DNA of 64,000 bases, taken from contig JANPYM010000013.1 of NCBI GenBank assembly GCA_025890175.1, forward strand, positions 1,504,777 to 1,568,776, written 5' to 3'. Below are positions 24,014 through 33,931 of the stretch, one piece after another. The first letter of the stretch is position 1. Every line of letters begins with the position of its first letter. The DNA comes from Ciborinia camelliae. Lineage: Eukaryota > Ascomycota > Leotiomycetes > Helotiales > Sclerotiniaceae. The notes below the pieces were generated by a model. That model was not told the DNA's origin, searched no databases, and was given only the letters and a program-made list of their open reading frames with translations. Both the position numbers and the translations under genes were made by a program.

Positions 24014-24165
24014 GTGATGATAACAATGATAGGCGATGATAGGCGTTGCGCTTGAGCTTTGGGAAAGTACTGGTACAGGGAGAGTAGTACGGGACAGTAG
24101 TAAGGGACAGTAGTACGGGATAGTAGTAAGTGATGATAACGATGATAGGCGCTGCGCTTGAGCTT
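24014..24165. repeat. Minisatellite block
   Basis: The unit GTGATGATAAC-ATGATAGGCG followed by GCGCTTGAGCTT occurs at 24014-24059 and again at 24130-24165. Between them a short unit (GGGACAGTAGTA with small variants) repeats three times. Non-coding. Confidence 0.75.
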
Positions 24166-24239
24166 AGAAAAAGTGGGAAAGTAGAAGAGAAGGGATGTTG
24201 ATTGAAGATCTAAATTGTGGTTTGAAACGAAATAAAAGG

Positions 24240-24440
24240 GTTTCGGGGTAAAAGCAAAAACGTTTTTTTTATTGCAATCGGATTATATGAATTTTTATAT
24301 AATTCGTTATATGATTTTTTACATTTATATGTGGTGCGGTATATAAAAATTGTATTTTAATTTTATTAGCTTTTTGTATTGCAATTTATCCAATTAGTTA
24401 ATACCCCCGGATACTGGGGGGTTTGGGGGAAGAGGGGGGG
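24240..24440. other. AT-rich block ending in a G-rich tract
   Basis: 24255-24400 is extremely AT-rich with repeated TTATAT-like words. It changes abruptly to runs of 5-7 guanines at 24416-24421, 24425-24429 and 24434-24440 (+ strand). No coding potential. Confidence 0.6.
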
Positions 24441-25129
24441 TACGCACGCTCTCTTTCCCCCCAAGTCTTTATTTCAAGCTTTGTAGGCCTACCCATGTTT
24501 GTATAAGTCAGGTCTTAAGCTAATATTATGCTAGTCTAGTGCCTATGTGACTTGATAAACCTAAACCACCCTCATTACTAGCTTTGGGAAAGTAAACGCC
24601 GGCTTTCAAGATTGTTCGGATATTTCAGTACAATGAATAATGAGGGGTTAAGTGAGAGATCGAGAGTGGCTGTCTCTATGTTAATAATCTTATTTAGTGT
24701 TCTATGATACTATCCAACTGTTCGTCGTAGGTGTGTATGTAAATTCTCTGTTCTTTCTCTGTATTTTTCGATGTAGTACGGCATTTTGAAAAAAGGGGGG
24801 CTCGTGATGAATCCGAATCGCTCAATCCACCACCATATTGTCATCCCGCATTTAACCCCTTTATTCTTAATACATACCGGGAACTTTCGGTTGGTTTCAA
24901 ATTCGACTGTTGATATAACCTTGGACGGATGGGAATATCATATGAAATGCACAAACTTAATTGATTGACGTACTAGAGCTAAGTGCTATGAGGGGCGTAT
25001 ATGTCCGTGAATTCCTTAGAGCGGTTACGTGCTAGTTATGCACATGCCCGATTCATTGGTATCGAAACATCGACATATACCCAGTGTTGAAAAGGACAAG
25101 TGTTGTCCAGCACTTTTGAACGATATCAT

Positions 25130-25240
25130 CTCCTCCATAGTCAGGATAGCCAAAAATCAAACCTCTTCTAGCATTAGTTTGAATGTTGTTTTTGAGCTTA
25201 TTGAGAATTCTAGTTTTTGGCTATCCTGTCGATGGAGGGG
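25130..25240. repeat. MITE-like element, family B, complete copy
   Basis: 27-bp terminal inverted repeats at 25130-25156 and 25214-25240 with three mismatches (core CAGGATAGCCAAAAA) enclose 57 bp. There is no coding capacity. The related single end at 22162-22189 shows the family is dispersed. Confidence 0.75.
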
Positions 25241-25548
25241 ATCGACTCTTCACTATTCGCAACTCTTGGAACATGAAAAGGGCTACCTGACATACAAAGC
25301 CACTGGAGTTCCTTGGTACTCTAGTAGTTTACCTAACTAGGTGGTCCAGATCACGATTTCTCTCTTTAAACTAGACCTCAAATAACTGATTGACAAGTCA
25401 TCAATCAGCGAAGTGTAAATAAGTGTCAGTAGCTCTCGTTCTAGATCATATGCCAAACAAACTAATATAAATCTCTACCAAACTTGGAGAGATCGCACCC
25501 ATTAATGATTAATCCTAAAGTAGTTGGAGACTTTATTAGACCGTCCCA

Positions 25549-25562
25549 CACGTGTATATAAG
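25549..25562 (+). promoter_or_regulatory. E-box and TATA box of the Kex2-repeat gene
   Basis: CACGTG at 25549-25554 is followed directly by TATATAAG at 25555-25562, about 73 nt before the ATG at 25635. The leader between them is A/C-rich with no ATG. The position fits a core promoter. CACGTG is a bHLH-type site in general; a regulator here is inference. Confidence 0.5.
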
Positions 25563-25634
25563 TAACCTAATTTCCCCTGCTGTACAATTCTTATTTCGTT
25601 ACAAACAAACATTCGAAGAAGAAAATCAATAAAC

Positions 25635-26378
25635 ATGCGTTTCACAAAAGTTATCATTGCTGCCATCTTGAGCTTTGGTTTAGCACAAGCCACACCCATC
25701 GTACGTAAACATACTTCTATTTTTTCCCCCATCGCGTCGAGGTTTCCAAACTCTAGACAGCAATTCGATGATGACATGATTGGATCTGGGTTTACATAGA
25801 GTTAACCCCAAGGAAGATCGAATCTCATTGAAATATCAAAGCTCCTTCTTACATCAACTAACCCCAACAGGAACGCCGCTGCGGAGACCACGCATCCCAT
25901 CCCGTAGTCGAAGAAGGCTCTGCACTTGACCGCCGATGCGGAGACCATGGAGACCATGCCGCTGAGGAGGCCATGGAGAACATGCCAAAGAATACTCCTG
26001 CACTTTACCGCCGCTGCGGAGACCATGGAGATCATGCAGCTGAGGAGACCATGGAGAACATGCCAAAGAATACTCCTGCACTTTACCGCCGCTGCGGAGA
26101 CCATGGAGATCATGCCGCTGAGGAGACCATGGAGAACATGCCAAAGAATACTCCTGCACTTGAGCGCCGATCCATGGCAATTGGACACGCCGCCCCTCTC
26201 GTAAGTTACATCTCATTCCTTTTACCTCGGAAGTTTGAAGACTCCAGTAGTTCGATGACGATATTTCTGGGCCGTTTGGGGAATTGATCCAGTCTTCTCC
26301 GTAAACCATGAAAACTTACCACTAACACCCCAACAGGAACGCCGCTGTGGAGATGATGAGGATCATAAGCATGAGTAA
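25635..26378 (+). CDS. Secreted Kex2-processed tandem-repeat peptide precursor
   Basis: Three exons, 25635-25700, 25871-26200 and 26337-26378, 145 aa; both introns (170 and 136 nt) are phase 0. Exon 1 is a signal peptide: MRFTK, a hydrophobic core VIIAAILSFGLA, and an AQA cleavage site. The rest is divided by Arg-Arg pairs, the Kex2/kexin recognition site. Exon 2 has one diverged unit starting RRCGDHASH, three near-identical 26-residue units (RRCGDHGDHAAEE, then ENMPKNTPAL), then RRSMAIGHAAPL. Exon 3 adds ERRCGDDEDHKHE and stops. Processing would release several Cys-, Asp- and His-rich peptides beginning CGDH. Kexin-processed repeat precursors include fungal pheromones, repellent-type peptides and the dikaritin RiPPs. 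None of their known core sequences is present, apart from a resemblance of SMAIG to the ustiloxin core YAIG that may be chance. No DUF3328 gene is in this window. Function unknown. Confidence 0.85.
25931..26164 (+). repeat. Three tandem 78-bp coding repeats
   Basis: Copies at 25931-26008, 26009-26086 and 26087-26164, each starting at the CGC CG(A/C) Kex2 codons. Copies 2 and 3 differ at only a few bases; copy 3 ends in GAG (Glu) instead of TAC (Tyr). The near identity implies recent expansion or gene conversion. Confidence 0.95.
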
Positions 26379-27628
26379 GGAGATAAGAAAGGGAAAATGG
26401 GAAGGCCTCACGTTGTGGTTTTGATGGTTGATCACAGTAATTATCATGATAACGTGTACACAATATCAGAAATATACTCTAATTATATTATCAAATTTCC
26501 ATAGCAATTTGAGAATTTCAAATTAATTTCAAAAATAAAAAAAGATACGTTTTCTGGTTGATGGTGAATACATACGAAAATTGGACTGAAGAATGAAGAT
26601 ATAGAGTTCGGAAGATTTCAAAATCTCAAAATCTCCAGTCATGACTGGCCCATACTCTTATAATGACGGTGTTATACCATATTGAGTATCACAATATACC
26701 TATACCTTTCACTACAGATGTGGTACATGGAAATTCGAACCCTTTTTTTATTTCTGCATCATTTTGTTCTCACTTGAGTAACCCCGTTTATACCACAGAC
26801 GGGATACCGAGAAGGAAAATTCCAGGTAATCGTGTCTAGAAGAAGCAGTATATCTACCGCCGCCCAGGAAACGGTGACCGCTAGCCAATAACAGCAATTC
26901 TAAGCATGCACTTCTATGTAATAAGAGACCGCAAAGAACTGAACTGGTGCAAGTCAACCATACGGGGTGGTTCGACCAAGTCCAAACCCCGCCGCAATCA
27001 CAAGATAAAAGCGCGAACGTGGATAATAAAAGTAAAGAATGATAGTGATTCTGAAGATCCTGAGGCTGATACTATGGTGAAATTGAGCGAGTAGAGAATG
27101 CGCACAAGAAATGTCAGAAATTGCCGCGGAGTTAGAGCTGAATATTGTACATGATTTGTGGGTTGGTAGGCGCGCGCAAGGCTGATCCGAGTTTAGAGTA
27201 GGGAAAATGCATGAAGCTGAAGGTCCAGGATTCATTATTAAGCTGTTAGAACAGGCGCGAAATTAGGCAAAGTAATCAAGGACTTCAATTGGTTCTGGAT
27301 TTTAGAACATGAGGGCAAGGGCCCGTCATCACCCATACAAATCCTTCAATCAGAAGGTTCAATCCCACGGGAAAGTAATCTATTGGCAAAGGATATGCAT
27401 TAAATACCTAAGTTGGTAAGAAGCAAGGCGCTGTGCAGGGCTTCGAGGGTAGACTAACATCGACCAACTTCAAGGTAGTATTGCATATCCCTCACATGAC
27501 TTGTAAAGCGAAGTTACCCGGACTGTGTCTCTATAATTGATCATCTCAATTATCTCAACAATCTCGTTTATTGTGAGAATATTCATCAAGGTGTGAAAGT
27601 TGTCTGTTTGGTGTGTTAGGTTGTTAAA
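26379..27628. other. Intergenic region, 1.25 kb, no gene seen
   Basis: AT-rich 3' flank of the Kex2-repeat gene, then the upstream region of the CCCH gene. A 62-codon ATG ORF at 26906-27094 (basic, then acidic) has no recognisable domain. Confidence 0.45.
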
Positions 27629-29165
27629 ATGGGTTCTCTTGAAGGATTTCAAGAGCAGTTCCACAAGTTGAAAGAGGTTGAAGATGGAAAGGACCATCTC
27701 ATCGAGGTTAGTTGTTAGCTGTCTGTGCTCCTACCCCGCACATTGCTAAAGGATGGTTTTATTGATAGAAACTATTTATTCGCATCAACGAGCTGGAATG
27801 TGGGCTTACTGAGACGAAGTTACATCTCGAGCGTGAACAGGATACTGCAAAATTGTATCAGTCGAAGCTCTCCGATATTCAGGTCAATCTGAGGAAACTC
27901 GACGAGAGGATCGTATGATTGTCTAGAACTTGCAACATGACATCTTTATTGACTGTCGTGAAGGAATCCAATGGTTTTGTGTCAGTTTTGATTGATGGTG
28001 ATTGCATGCCGGTACGTACACATTCATTCTCCTGAGGCATCAAATTCGTACAATCGAGAAATATGTTGCTCATAGTTGATTGTTCGAAGTTTTGCGATAA
28101 TCTCATCAAATCTTCTCGACAAGGAGGACTAGAGGCCGTTCGCCGTTTAAGGACCAAAGTATGCGAGTACCTTTCGGAGGAGTTTGAAATACCAAGCCAA
28201 ACTTCAATCCACGTTCGGATTTTTGCAAATACGAAGGGTTTAGCATCAACATACTGTTTCAATAGGATTTTGGATAGTGCAGAAGACCTTCATATGTTCG
28301 TTCGTGGCTTTAACATGGGATATCCTATGTGCGATTTCGTGGATGCGGGGGATGGGAAGGAGTGCGCGGATTCGAAACTGAAAGGTAGATTTGCACTCTT
28401 GATATATGCATCTTTGTTTTAAGAGGCACTGAAAAATATTTTTTAGCATATTTCAACCACGATTTGGCTGATGTTCACTGTCGGGCGGTCATATTCGGCG
28501 GGTCTGCCGACAATGGCTATGCGCGGCTTCTCCAGCCTTATGCAGGAGATGATCCGAAAGGCAATCGAATCATTTTGCTTGAAGGGCCCTCATTTGCCAA
28601 AGAGTTGGCGGCACTGAAAGACAAGTTCCTTGTTACACGTCTCTCGGGTGTGTTTAGAAACACAAAGCTATCCGCCCGGCGAGTATCATCCTCGACGACC
28701 CCCCCTCGAATTCCAACCCCGAACACTCCCAGCTATGCCGCAACAGTTGTAAGCCGTGTTGATTCTGATACGACCAGTACAGAAGAAGCCAGTGGCCCTT
28801 TTGGTCTTGTTCCCGCACGTAAAACCTACCCAGTACTGCGAAACAGCAAAGGGCAGCGTCTTGATGCCATCATCAATCCGCCCAAATCTCTCATAAATGT
28901 GATGAGAAATACAAAACACTGCAACATGTTCCATATTCTCGGAGAATGCACATATGACAAATGCAGCTTTCTACACGGGACGAGACTTGACAGAAAAGGA
29001 ATTGAAGCTAGACGATTCATCTCACGCTACAAACCATGTCCATCTAAGTTGAAGTGCCAGGATGAAAAATGTTTGTTGGGACATCAGTGCCCTGAAAATG
29101 CGTGCACAAAGATTGGGAAAGGTTGTCGGTTTACCAAAGAGATGCATAATGTTGATAGGTCTTGA
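27629..29165 (+). CDS. CCCH-type zinc-finger protein with coiled coil and DUF7923-like domain
   Basis: Five exons: 27629-27706, 27769-27912, 27964-28011, 28090-28384 and 28447-29165; 427 aa; introns of 62, 51, 78 and 62 nt. Residues 1-74 form a charged coiled coil. Residues about 79-220 form the conserved fungal domain that precedes CCCH fingers in this family: FVSVLIDGDCMPFCDNLI, HVRIFANTKGLAS, MFVRGFNMGYP, CDFVDAGDGKECAD and AVIFGGSADNGYARLL; the LIDGD and GGSADNGYA blocks recall nuclease-like NYN folds. The C-terminus carries three Cys/His clusters: C-x8-C-x4-C-x3-H, C-x5-C-x4-C-x3-H and a third around CRFTKEMH. CCCH fingers usually bind RNA. Each splice junction was set by keeping these blocks continuous; the intron-3 acceptor (TTCGAAG) is the weakest. 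Confidence 0.85.
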
Positions 29166-29748
29166 GGTTAACTACCGTGGTTGGATAGTTCGTTCGGATC
29201 TGAGAGATAATATACCTTCTTCGATGCCAGTGTTTCGCAAGATACTTGAGAAGAGAGCGAGATAAATTTACAGTATATTGTTGATGGCGTATTGTTGTGG
29301 TTTGCTAATTTCTTGGGCTTTGATACAGGAGTTAGTGTTGTGATGCTAATAGTTTTATAGGATGAATGCAAATGATTTCCTCACGTTGAATTCAGTCAAA
29401 TGTACCTCCAGCTACCTTAGGTGGGTATCAATGGATGTAAGCTAGCTAATCTTAATTTGCCTCGCAACGATACGGCTTCAATGTTGAAAGGCTTGACTAA
29501 ATAGTAGGTACTGATTAATTGGATAGGTTAACTCCAACCAAACAAACAGTCACCGATATCCGTCCACATCTCTAGGATGTCCCCGCATCTCCACCAATCA
29601 TTATCCATTATTTTCTCCACTAGGTCTCGCAACGCCTCTCCACTATCCACCATCCCCACCATCCCCACCATCCACCAAAAAGAAAAGTGCGCAACCAAAA
29701 AGCAGCACAAAAAAATAATAACAGAAGGCCCAAAAAGCAAAAGGTTAG
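29166..29748. other. Intergenic region between the CCCH gene and tRNA-Tyr
   Basis: No gene seen. A short CCCACCAT tandem repeat occurs near 29648-29675. Confidence 0.5.
29739..29742 (-). terminator. RNA polymerase III terminator of tRNA-Tyr
   Basis: A T4 run on the minus strand starts 7 nt past the tRNA 3' end, backed by a T5 run at 29736-29732. This is the usual Pol III stop signal. Confidence 0.6.
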
Positions 29749-29835
29749 TCTCTCAGGCGCGAGTCGAACGCGCGACATCCAGATTACAATGAACAATTAC
29801 AGTCTGACGTCATAAACCAACTAGACGACCGAGAG
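29749..29835 (-). tRNA. tRNA-Tyr (anticodon GTA) with a short intron
   Basis: Read on the minus strand from 29835. The acceptor stem CTCTCGG pairs with CTGAGAG (one G-U), with discriminator A at 29749. The anticodon arm TCAGA/TCTGG encloses CTGTAA with GTA as anticodon, interrupted by an intron of about 12 nt at the canonical 37/38 position. The T arm GCGCG-TTCGACT-CGCGC is perfect and contains the B box. Nuclear tRNA-Tyr genes of fungi normally carry such an intron. The CCA end is not encoded, as expected in eukaryotes. Confidence 0.9.
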
Positions 29836-30399
29836 TGATGATCGAGTGAACTCGAACTGGTCATGTTACCATTAAGGCAACTTGGTGTTGGAACACTCCA
29901 TCATTTCAATATATATTGGAGTGCAGGATTCGGAAAAATCATGAGAGAAAGAGCCATAGCTTCTAATTGGTACGGGTTATCATCGGATACCTACCTAATG
30001 GGGATAGCTAAGCCAAGATGTGGGGTTTTGTCTGATATGACTTTCTTGATTTTTATTGTAGATTTCTTTATTTTCATATAATAATAATAAGATACAGTGC
30101 ACATGAACAATCCAAGGTAGGCAACCAAAAGAAACCATTCTGGATCCATATCATCAGATTTGGACAAAGACAGTCCATACCAGAACTCAAATGAAACAAA
30201 AATGCTCAACCCACAAGTGTGTTATGCAAATTGAGTACTCTTTGGATAACTTATTGAATTTGTATACCTGTCTAAGACTTGGAGAAGAGAATTTACAATT
30301 CAAGGGCTCTTTGCTACTAAAGACTGCTTTGGCGCGGCTAACAATGCTCCTTGCTGATCTTCTATACACTACTGTTCTATCATAAATAAACTCCCCATC
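29836..30399. other. Intergenic region upstream of the tRNA
   Basis: No gene. Immediately 5' of the tRNA is a 14-nt inverted repeat (TCGAGT-GA-ACTCGA) near 29842 and a stretch faintly resembling a tRNA D arm; it does not fold as a tRNA. Confidence 0.45.
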
Positions 30400-31254
30400 T
30401 CAATCCTGGGCCATGAATCTCTCAACAAAAGCAGATCCATATATCCTCTCCAAGTAGGAGCTCTGTGACTCCACTCTTTGCTTTTCTATCGGTACTGCTA
30501 CTGTCGAACAAAACCATATCTTGGGTATTCTCCACCCTTGCTTGAGTTGCCCCTCACAGTCTTTCAAGTTCTGTAGCACCTCTGGGTCCTTCAATATCTT
30601 GTCCTCTACCAAACCGATCAATTTATTCTTAACCCTCAGGTGTCTCTGCTCGAGGACTATGGAAAGTTCTGCTAAGTCATCGAACTTGCAAACAACAGAT
30701 TTTTGGATGTACTCTGTGTCATCTTGGCCAGTGTTGTCTTCTCCCAAAATGTCAACCAGAAGGTTAAATCGTACCAACTCTGAGTTGTAGTCTACTGCCA
30801 ATCTTCGCACTCGTCGTTTATCTTTCTCAAAATTTTGGAACAGCCGCTGCACAAATGAGAGATATGGTACGCTTTCGGTAGTACTCCAAGCTACGTTAAA
30901 ATATATTGTATCGACCTCGAAATTGACCATTGGTGGTTTAGCGGAAAGATTTGGGGTGGCCGAATCAGAATCGGGGATTTGATTGAGGCTCACATTTGAG
31001 CTGAGTGCGGTATGAAATGGGAGTAACTCTTGTCTAGCTTCGCGGTTGATCGATAGGAGGATACGAGGTGCCGTCGCTCTGACATGATGCTTGGTAGTGA
31101 GGGGATTCCATGCTTCAGTGGGAGTTGTGCGTGGTCTGACTTCGATGATTCGAGGGAACAGAGGAAGAGTGCGACGCCAAATTTTACGTCGTAGTTCCAG
31201 TGGTAGGTCTGGAAAGAGGTGGAAAGTCTGCGTTTCTTCATTGTTTGCGTCCAT
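30400..31254 (-). CDS. 2EXR domain-containing protein
   Basis: Single exon, 284 aa from the ATG at 31254-31252; the frame opens 7 codons earlier, but only at a TTG. Residues about 10-70 show the 2EXR pattern: TFHLFPDLPLELRRKIWRRT, PRIIEVRPR, then APRILLSINREARQELLPF. It is followed by a family-typical NFEVDTIYFN block near residue 120 and an unrecognised C-terminal half with many charged residues. As with the copy at 4500-5231, the molecular function is not established. No signal peptide or membrane segment. No operon-like relation to its neighbours. Confidence 0.85.
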   Translation of the reverse strand: MDANNEETQTFHLFPDLPLELRRKIWRRTLPLFPRIIEVRPRTTPTEAWNPLTTKHHVRATAPRILLSINREARQELLPFHTALSSNVSLNQIPDSDSATPNLSAKPPMVNFEVDTIYFNVAWSTTESVPYLSFVQRLFQNFEKDKRRVRRLAVDYNSELVRFNLLVDILGEDNTGQDDTEYIQKSVVCKFDDLAELSIVLEQRHLRVKNKLIGLVEDKILKDPEVLQNLKDCEGQLKQGWRIPKIWFCSTVAVPIEKQRVESQSSYLERIYGSAFVERFMAQD

Positions 31255-33931
31255 TGCGATTAGATTATCGATCAAGTGGAAGTGACGCCTCAGAATTTGT
31301 GCTCGTCAGAGAGATAGAAGATTGAAGAGAGCTTGTCTCTGAAAGTTTTTGAAAGATCAAATATACCAGAGCCTTTGACATGTTCCTGCCACAATTTCAA
31401 AACTCTTTATTCTAAAATAAGTTGTTGGACCCCACCAACGAAAATGAATATGGTGCAATTTCCAACAAACAATATAAGATAATATTAATCCCTTGGAGGG
31501 TAATATATTGAATTATAGTGTTGAAGAAGCTAGGAGGTACACGAATAAAGAATTCGATTGATATCTGGCTGTTACGACCCAACGCAGGATCACCGAGGCT
31601 ACATAATAAGGAAACTACGATTTAATACACACTGGCGCCTGCATTGAAATTTCTAGTGGGGAAAGTTTTTACTCCTAATGCGATAATTCTAATAACAATA
31701 ACAATGGCTTTAAGCTTAACTTGGACGTGTATCTCTAATGCGAACCTTTCCAGGTTTGTTCAATCTCGGTTTGATCCTGTGCCATCCTGCGACATTAAAC
31801 TTGTACCCCAATATTGAATATTCCGGCTGGATTATAGGTTATAACTTCTATGCAAATAGCCTCATCAATCAATACGCGTGAATTTTATTTGGGGAAGCGA
31901 GGTGTATTTTAGATACACCTGGACAGCAAGTTGAAGTGAGGAGGTGAGGTGGGGTGAAATGGAGTGAGACTTAGACTCCCGATACAACGAGCCTTGAGTA
32001 ACATGGCAACAAAAGAGGATTTGATTTTTTTTCGGGGTTGGATTCACCTCTATCTTCCAAACGCAACTGGAAGTGCTTGTTTTTTCATCCCTAATCCTTT
32101 TGATGTTGATGGTGGAGTGAGTTTGAGTTCGAGTAAAATAGGTGAAGTATTAAGTATGAGTTCAATCATTCAATGGCCTTTGACATGTACGTAGTAGTCA
32201 TCTTTCCAAAATTTTATTGACTCAGACCTCATTTCCTCCTCTTTCAGGAAGCTCGGTAGCATGGATATCTAAAAAGTTCTGATTTGGAGATATCTCTTTC
32301 AGCGGGCATTCTACACCAAAATTAAAAACTTCATATTCTCATATATCTCAATTATAATAGTGTTAACCCCAACTCCTCCCTCATCACAGGAATTTGGTCA
32401 ATAAGAATATTACAGTAAGAATATATTGTTTGTTGACTGCCATAAGCATATGGAGATACAGGGTGAATTTCATTGTCGATGAACTCATCACTAAAGCAAT
32501 TGATGGAAGTGAATAGTCAGGTCATGTGAGTGGCCGTCTCGAAAGTTTTGTTGCATCCATATCTGAAAATTCTGTGAAGTTGATGTTTATCAGCTGCCCC
32601 CTACTAGCTTGCTTTTGCGAAAATTATATTGACTTGGAATACCTAAGGATACTCTTTGATTTATTTCCGGAGGGGATATTTGTTTCGGCAACTTAGGGAG
32701 GTAAGATTAACTGAAGATTTGGACTTCATGCATACCTAGGTATTTCACTAATTCATAATTGTCGCGATACTAGTGAATCTACATACGGCCTGCGGCCGTA
32801 TGTAGATTCACTAGGGCGCCCGGCGCATGCGGGCATATAAGCCCACGCAGATCGATCTTCTGCAATACAATACCATTTCACAAATACGTTGATCAACAAC
32901 AGATACCACCGAGGTGATTCCAACAATAATCAATGATTGGAGGGATTCCTTTTATGTCTTGAATCTAAATATTTTGGGCTTTTGTGATCTACAGATGTTC
33001 ATCAACGTTAGATATATCATTGCGGGGTGGGGGAGAGAGGGGAGTAGATGAGGCCAATGCGACTGCTCTGCCTCCAGCCTTCTCTCAACTTGAGAACTTC
33101 TCCACCGAAGCAGAAAATGGTGATCAGTAATACCCCAAAAATTAGGAGGTTTCAAAAACTTACAACACCTGAAGCCTCCGGGTAGACAACAAGACTAAGA
33201 GCCCAAATCAGACACGCCGAACAACAGGTGGAAAGTGTATGCAGCATGCGCAGAGCCACGATACAATTCTTTGTATAGGAAGATGAAGTATCCGGAAAGA
33301 TATAGAGTAGAATGCAGAGTTTCCTCGGCTTTTACCCCTTTCATCATCCGCTCCGGCATCAGCTTTACTTAGTGTTCAGTAGCAAGTCTACGGAGGTAGG
33401 CAAAAGGATGGTCGAATTTTCTGCATGCGAATTTATTTTAATGTTTCAATCCCAATTAAAATATTGGGACGATATTACATGATAGAAGATGCGCAGGGTA
33501 GTTTCCCAATGTCCTTCCATACGATCGATCACTGGAGACTTGTACTAGCATCCAAATAAACCTTGTATCACATTTCTAAAGACGGGATTGCTCCTTCTCA
33601 TTGTCTGAGCCATAGTTAGCCAAAGGCTCAAATGGGAACTGACAACCATAGGCCGCAACATGTTGTCTCGAATTCTACAATTTCCCCGTCAACCACAACA
33701 TTACAAACATCCACATCCCAAAAGATTCCCCCATCACAAGGCATTGAAGCATCAAATATCAAAAATCGACCTTGCACAACACAACTTGCCAGACGGTATT
33801 CTTATGATTTCTATCCTTCAAACTCGGACCGCACCACCGATCCGGATGTAAAGACTTATCTTATCGTCAGACTTTAACTTGCTGAGACAACGATAACCAT
33901 ACGTTATATAAATATTGACACTCCTGCCATT
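31255..33931. other. Intergenic region, 2.7 kb, with a perfect hairpin
   Basis: No convincing gene. It holds the promoter of the 2EXR gene on its left, the hairpin at 32770-32814, a copy of TACCTAGGTA at 32733-32742, and an 81-codon ATG ORF at 33632-33877 (+) that is S/T/P-rich and of doubtful reality. Confidence 0.45.
32770..32814. repeat. Perfect 45-nt hairpin (21-bp stem, 3-nt loop)
   Basis: Left arm 32770-32790 (CTAGTGAATCTACATACGGC plus C) pairs without mismatch with 32794-32814 around the loop TGC. It is followed by a GC-rich segment (GGCGCCCGGCGCATGCGGGC) and a TATAAG box at 32836-32841, unusual in this AT-rich surround. Confidence 0.9.

Larger units (their letters stand above)
14555..25129. 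other. Long gene-poor region, about 10.6 kb
   Basis: Begins with the promoter and leader of the minus-strand cyclin gene; the first 300 nt upstream of its ATG contain no minus-strand ATG. Beyond that I find no gene: all ORFs are under 125 codons, mostly from non-ATG starts, with no domain. Contents I can name are a TTCG microsatellite, two kinds of inverted-repeat element (21568-21676 and a lone end at 22162-22189), minisatellites near 24.0-24.2 kb, an AT-rich block with a G-run at 24.24-24.44 kb, and copies of the palindrome TACCTAGGTA at 15990, 16045 (partial) and 18190. Confidence 0.5.

Noticed and set aside
26171..26200. SMAIG segment as a ustiloxin-type YAIG core
   Set aside because: Only three residues match, it occurs once, lacks the core tyrosine, and no DUF3328 modification gene is in the window.
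25802..26309. Open frames on both strands through the repeat region (e.g. 25973-26287 +, 25802-26188 -, 25854-26309 -)
   Set aside because: Tandem repeats of a multiple of three keep several frames open at once. Only the frame with signal peptide, RR sites and phase-0 introns makes sense.
26906..27094. 62-codon basic/acidic ORF between the Kex2-repeat and CCCH genes
   Set aside because: ATG start but no homology pattern I recognise and no splice context; insufficient support.
29840..29890. Second tRNA-like sequence next to tRNA-Tyr
   Set aside because: A D-arm-like stretch and TTCGAGTTC are present, but no acceptor or T stem pairs, so it is not called as a tRNA.
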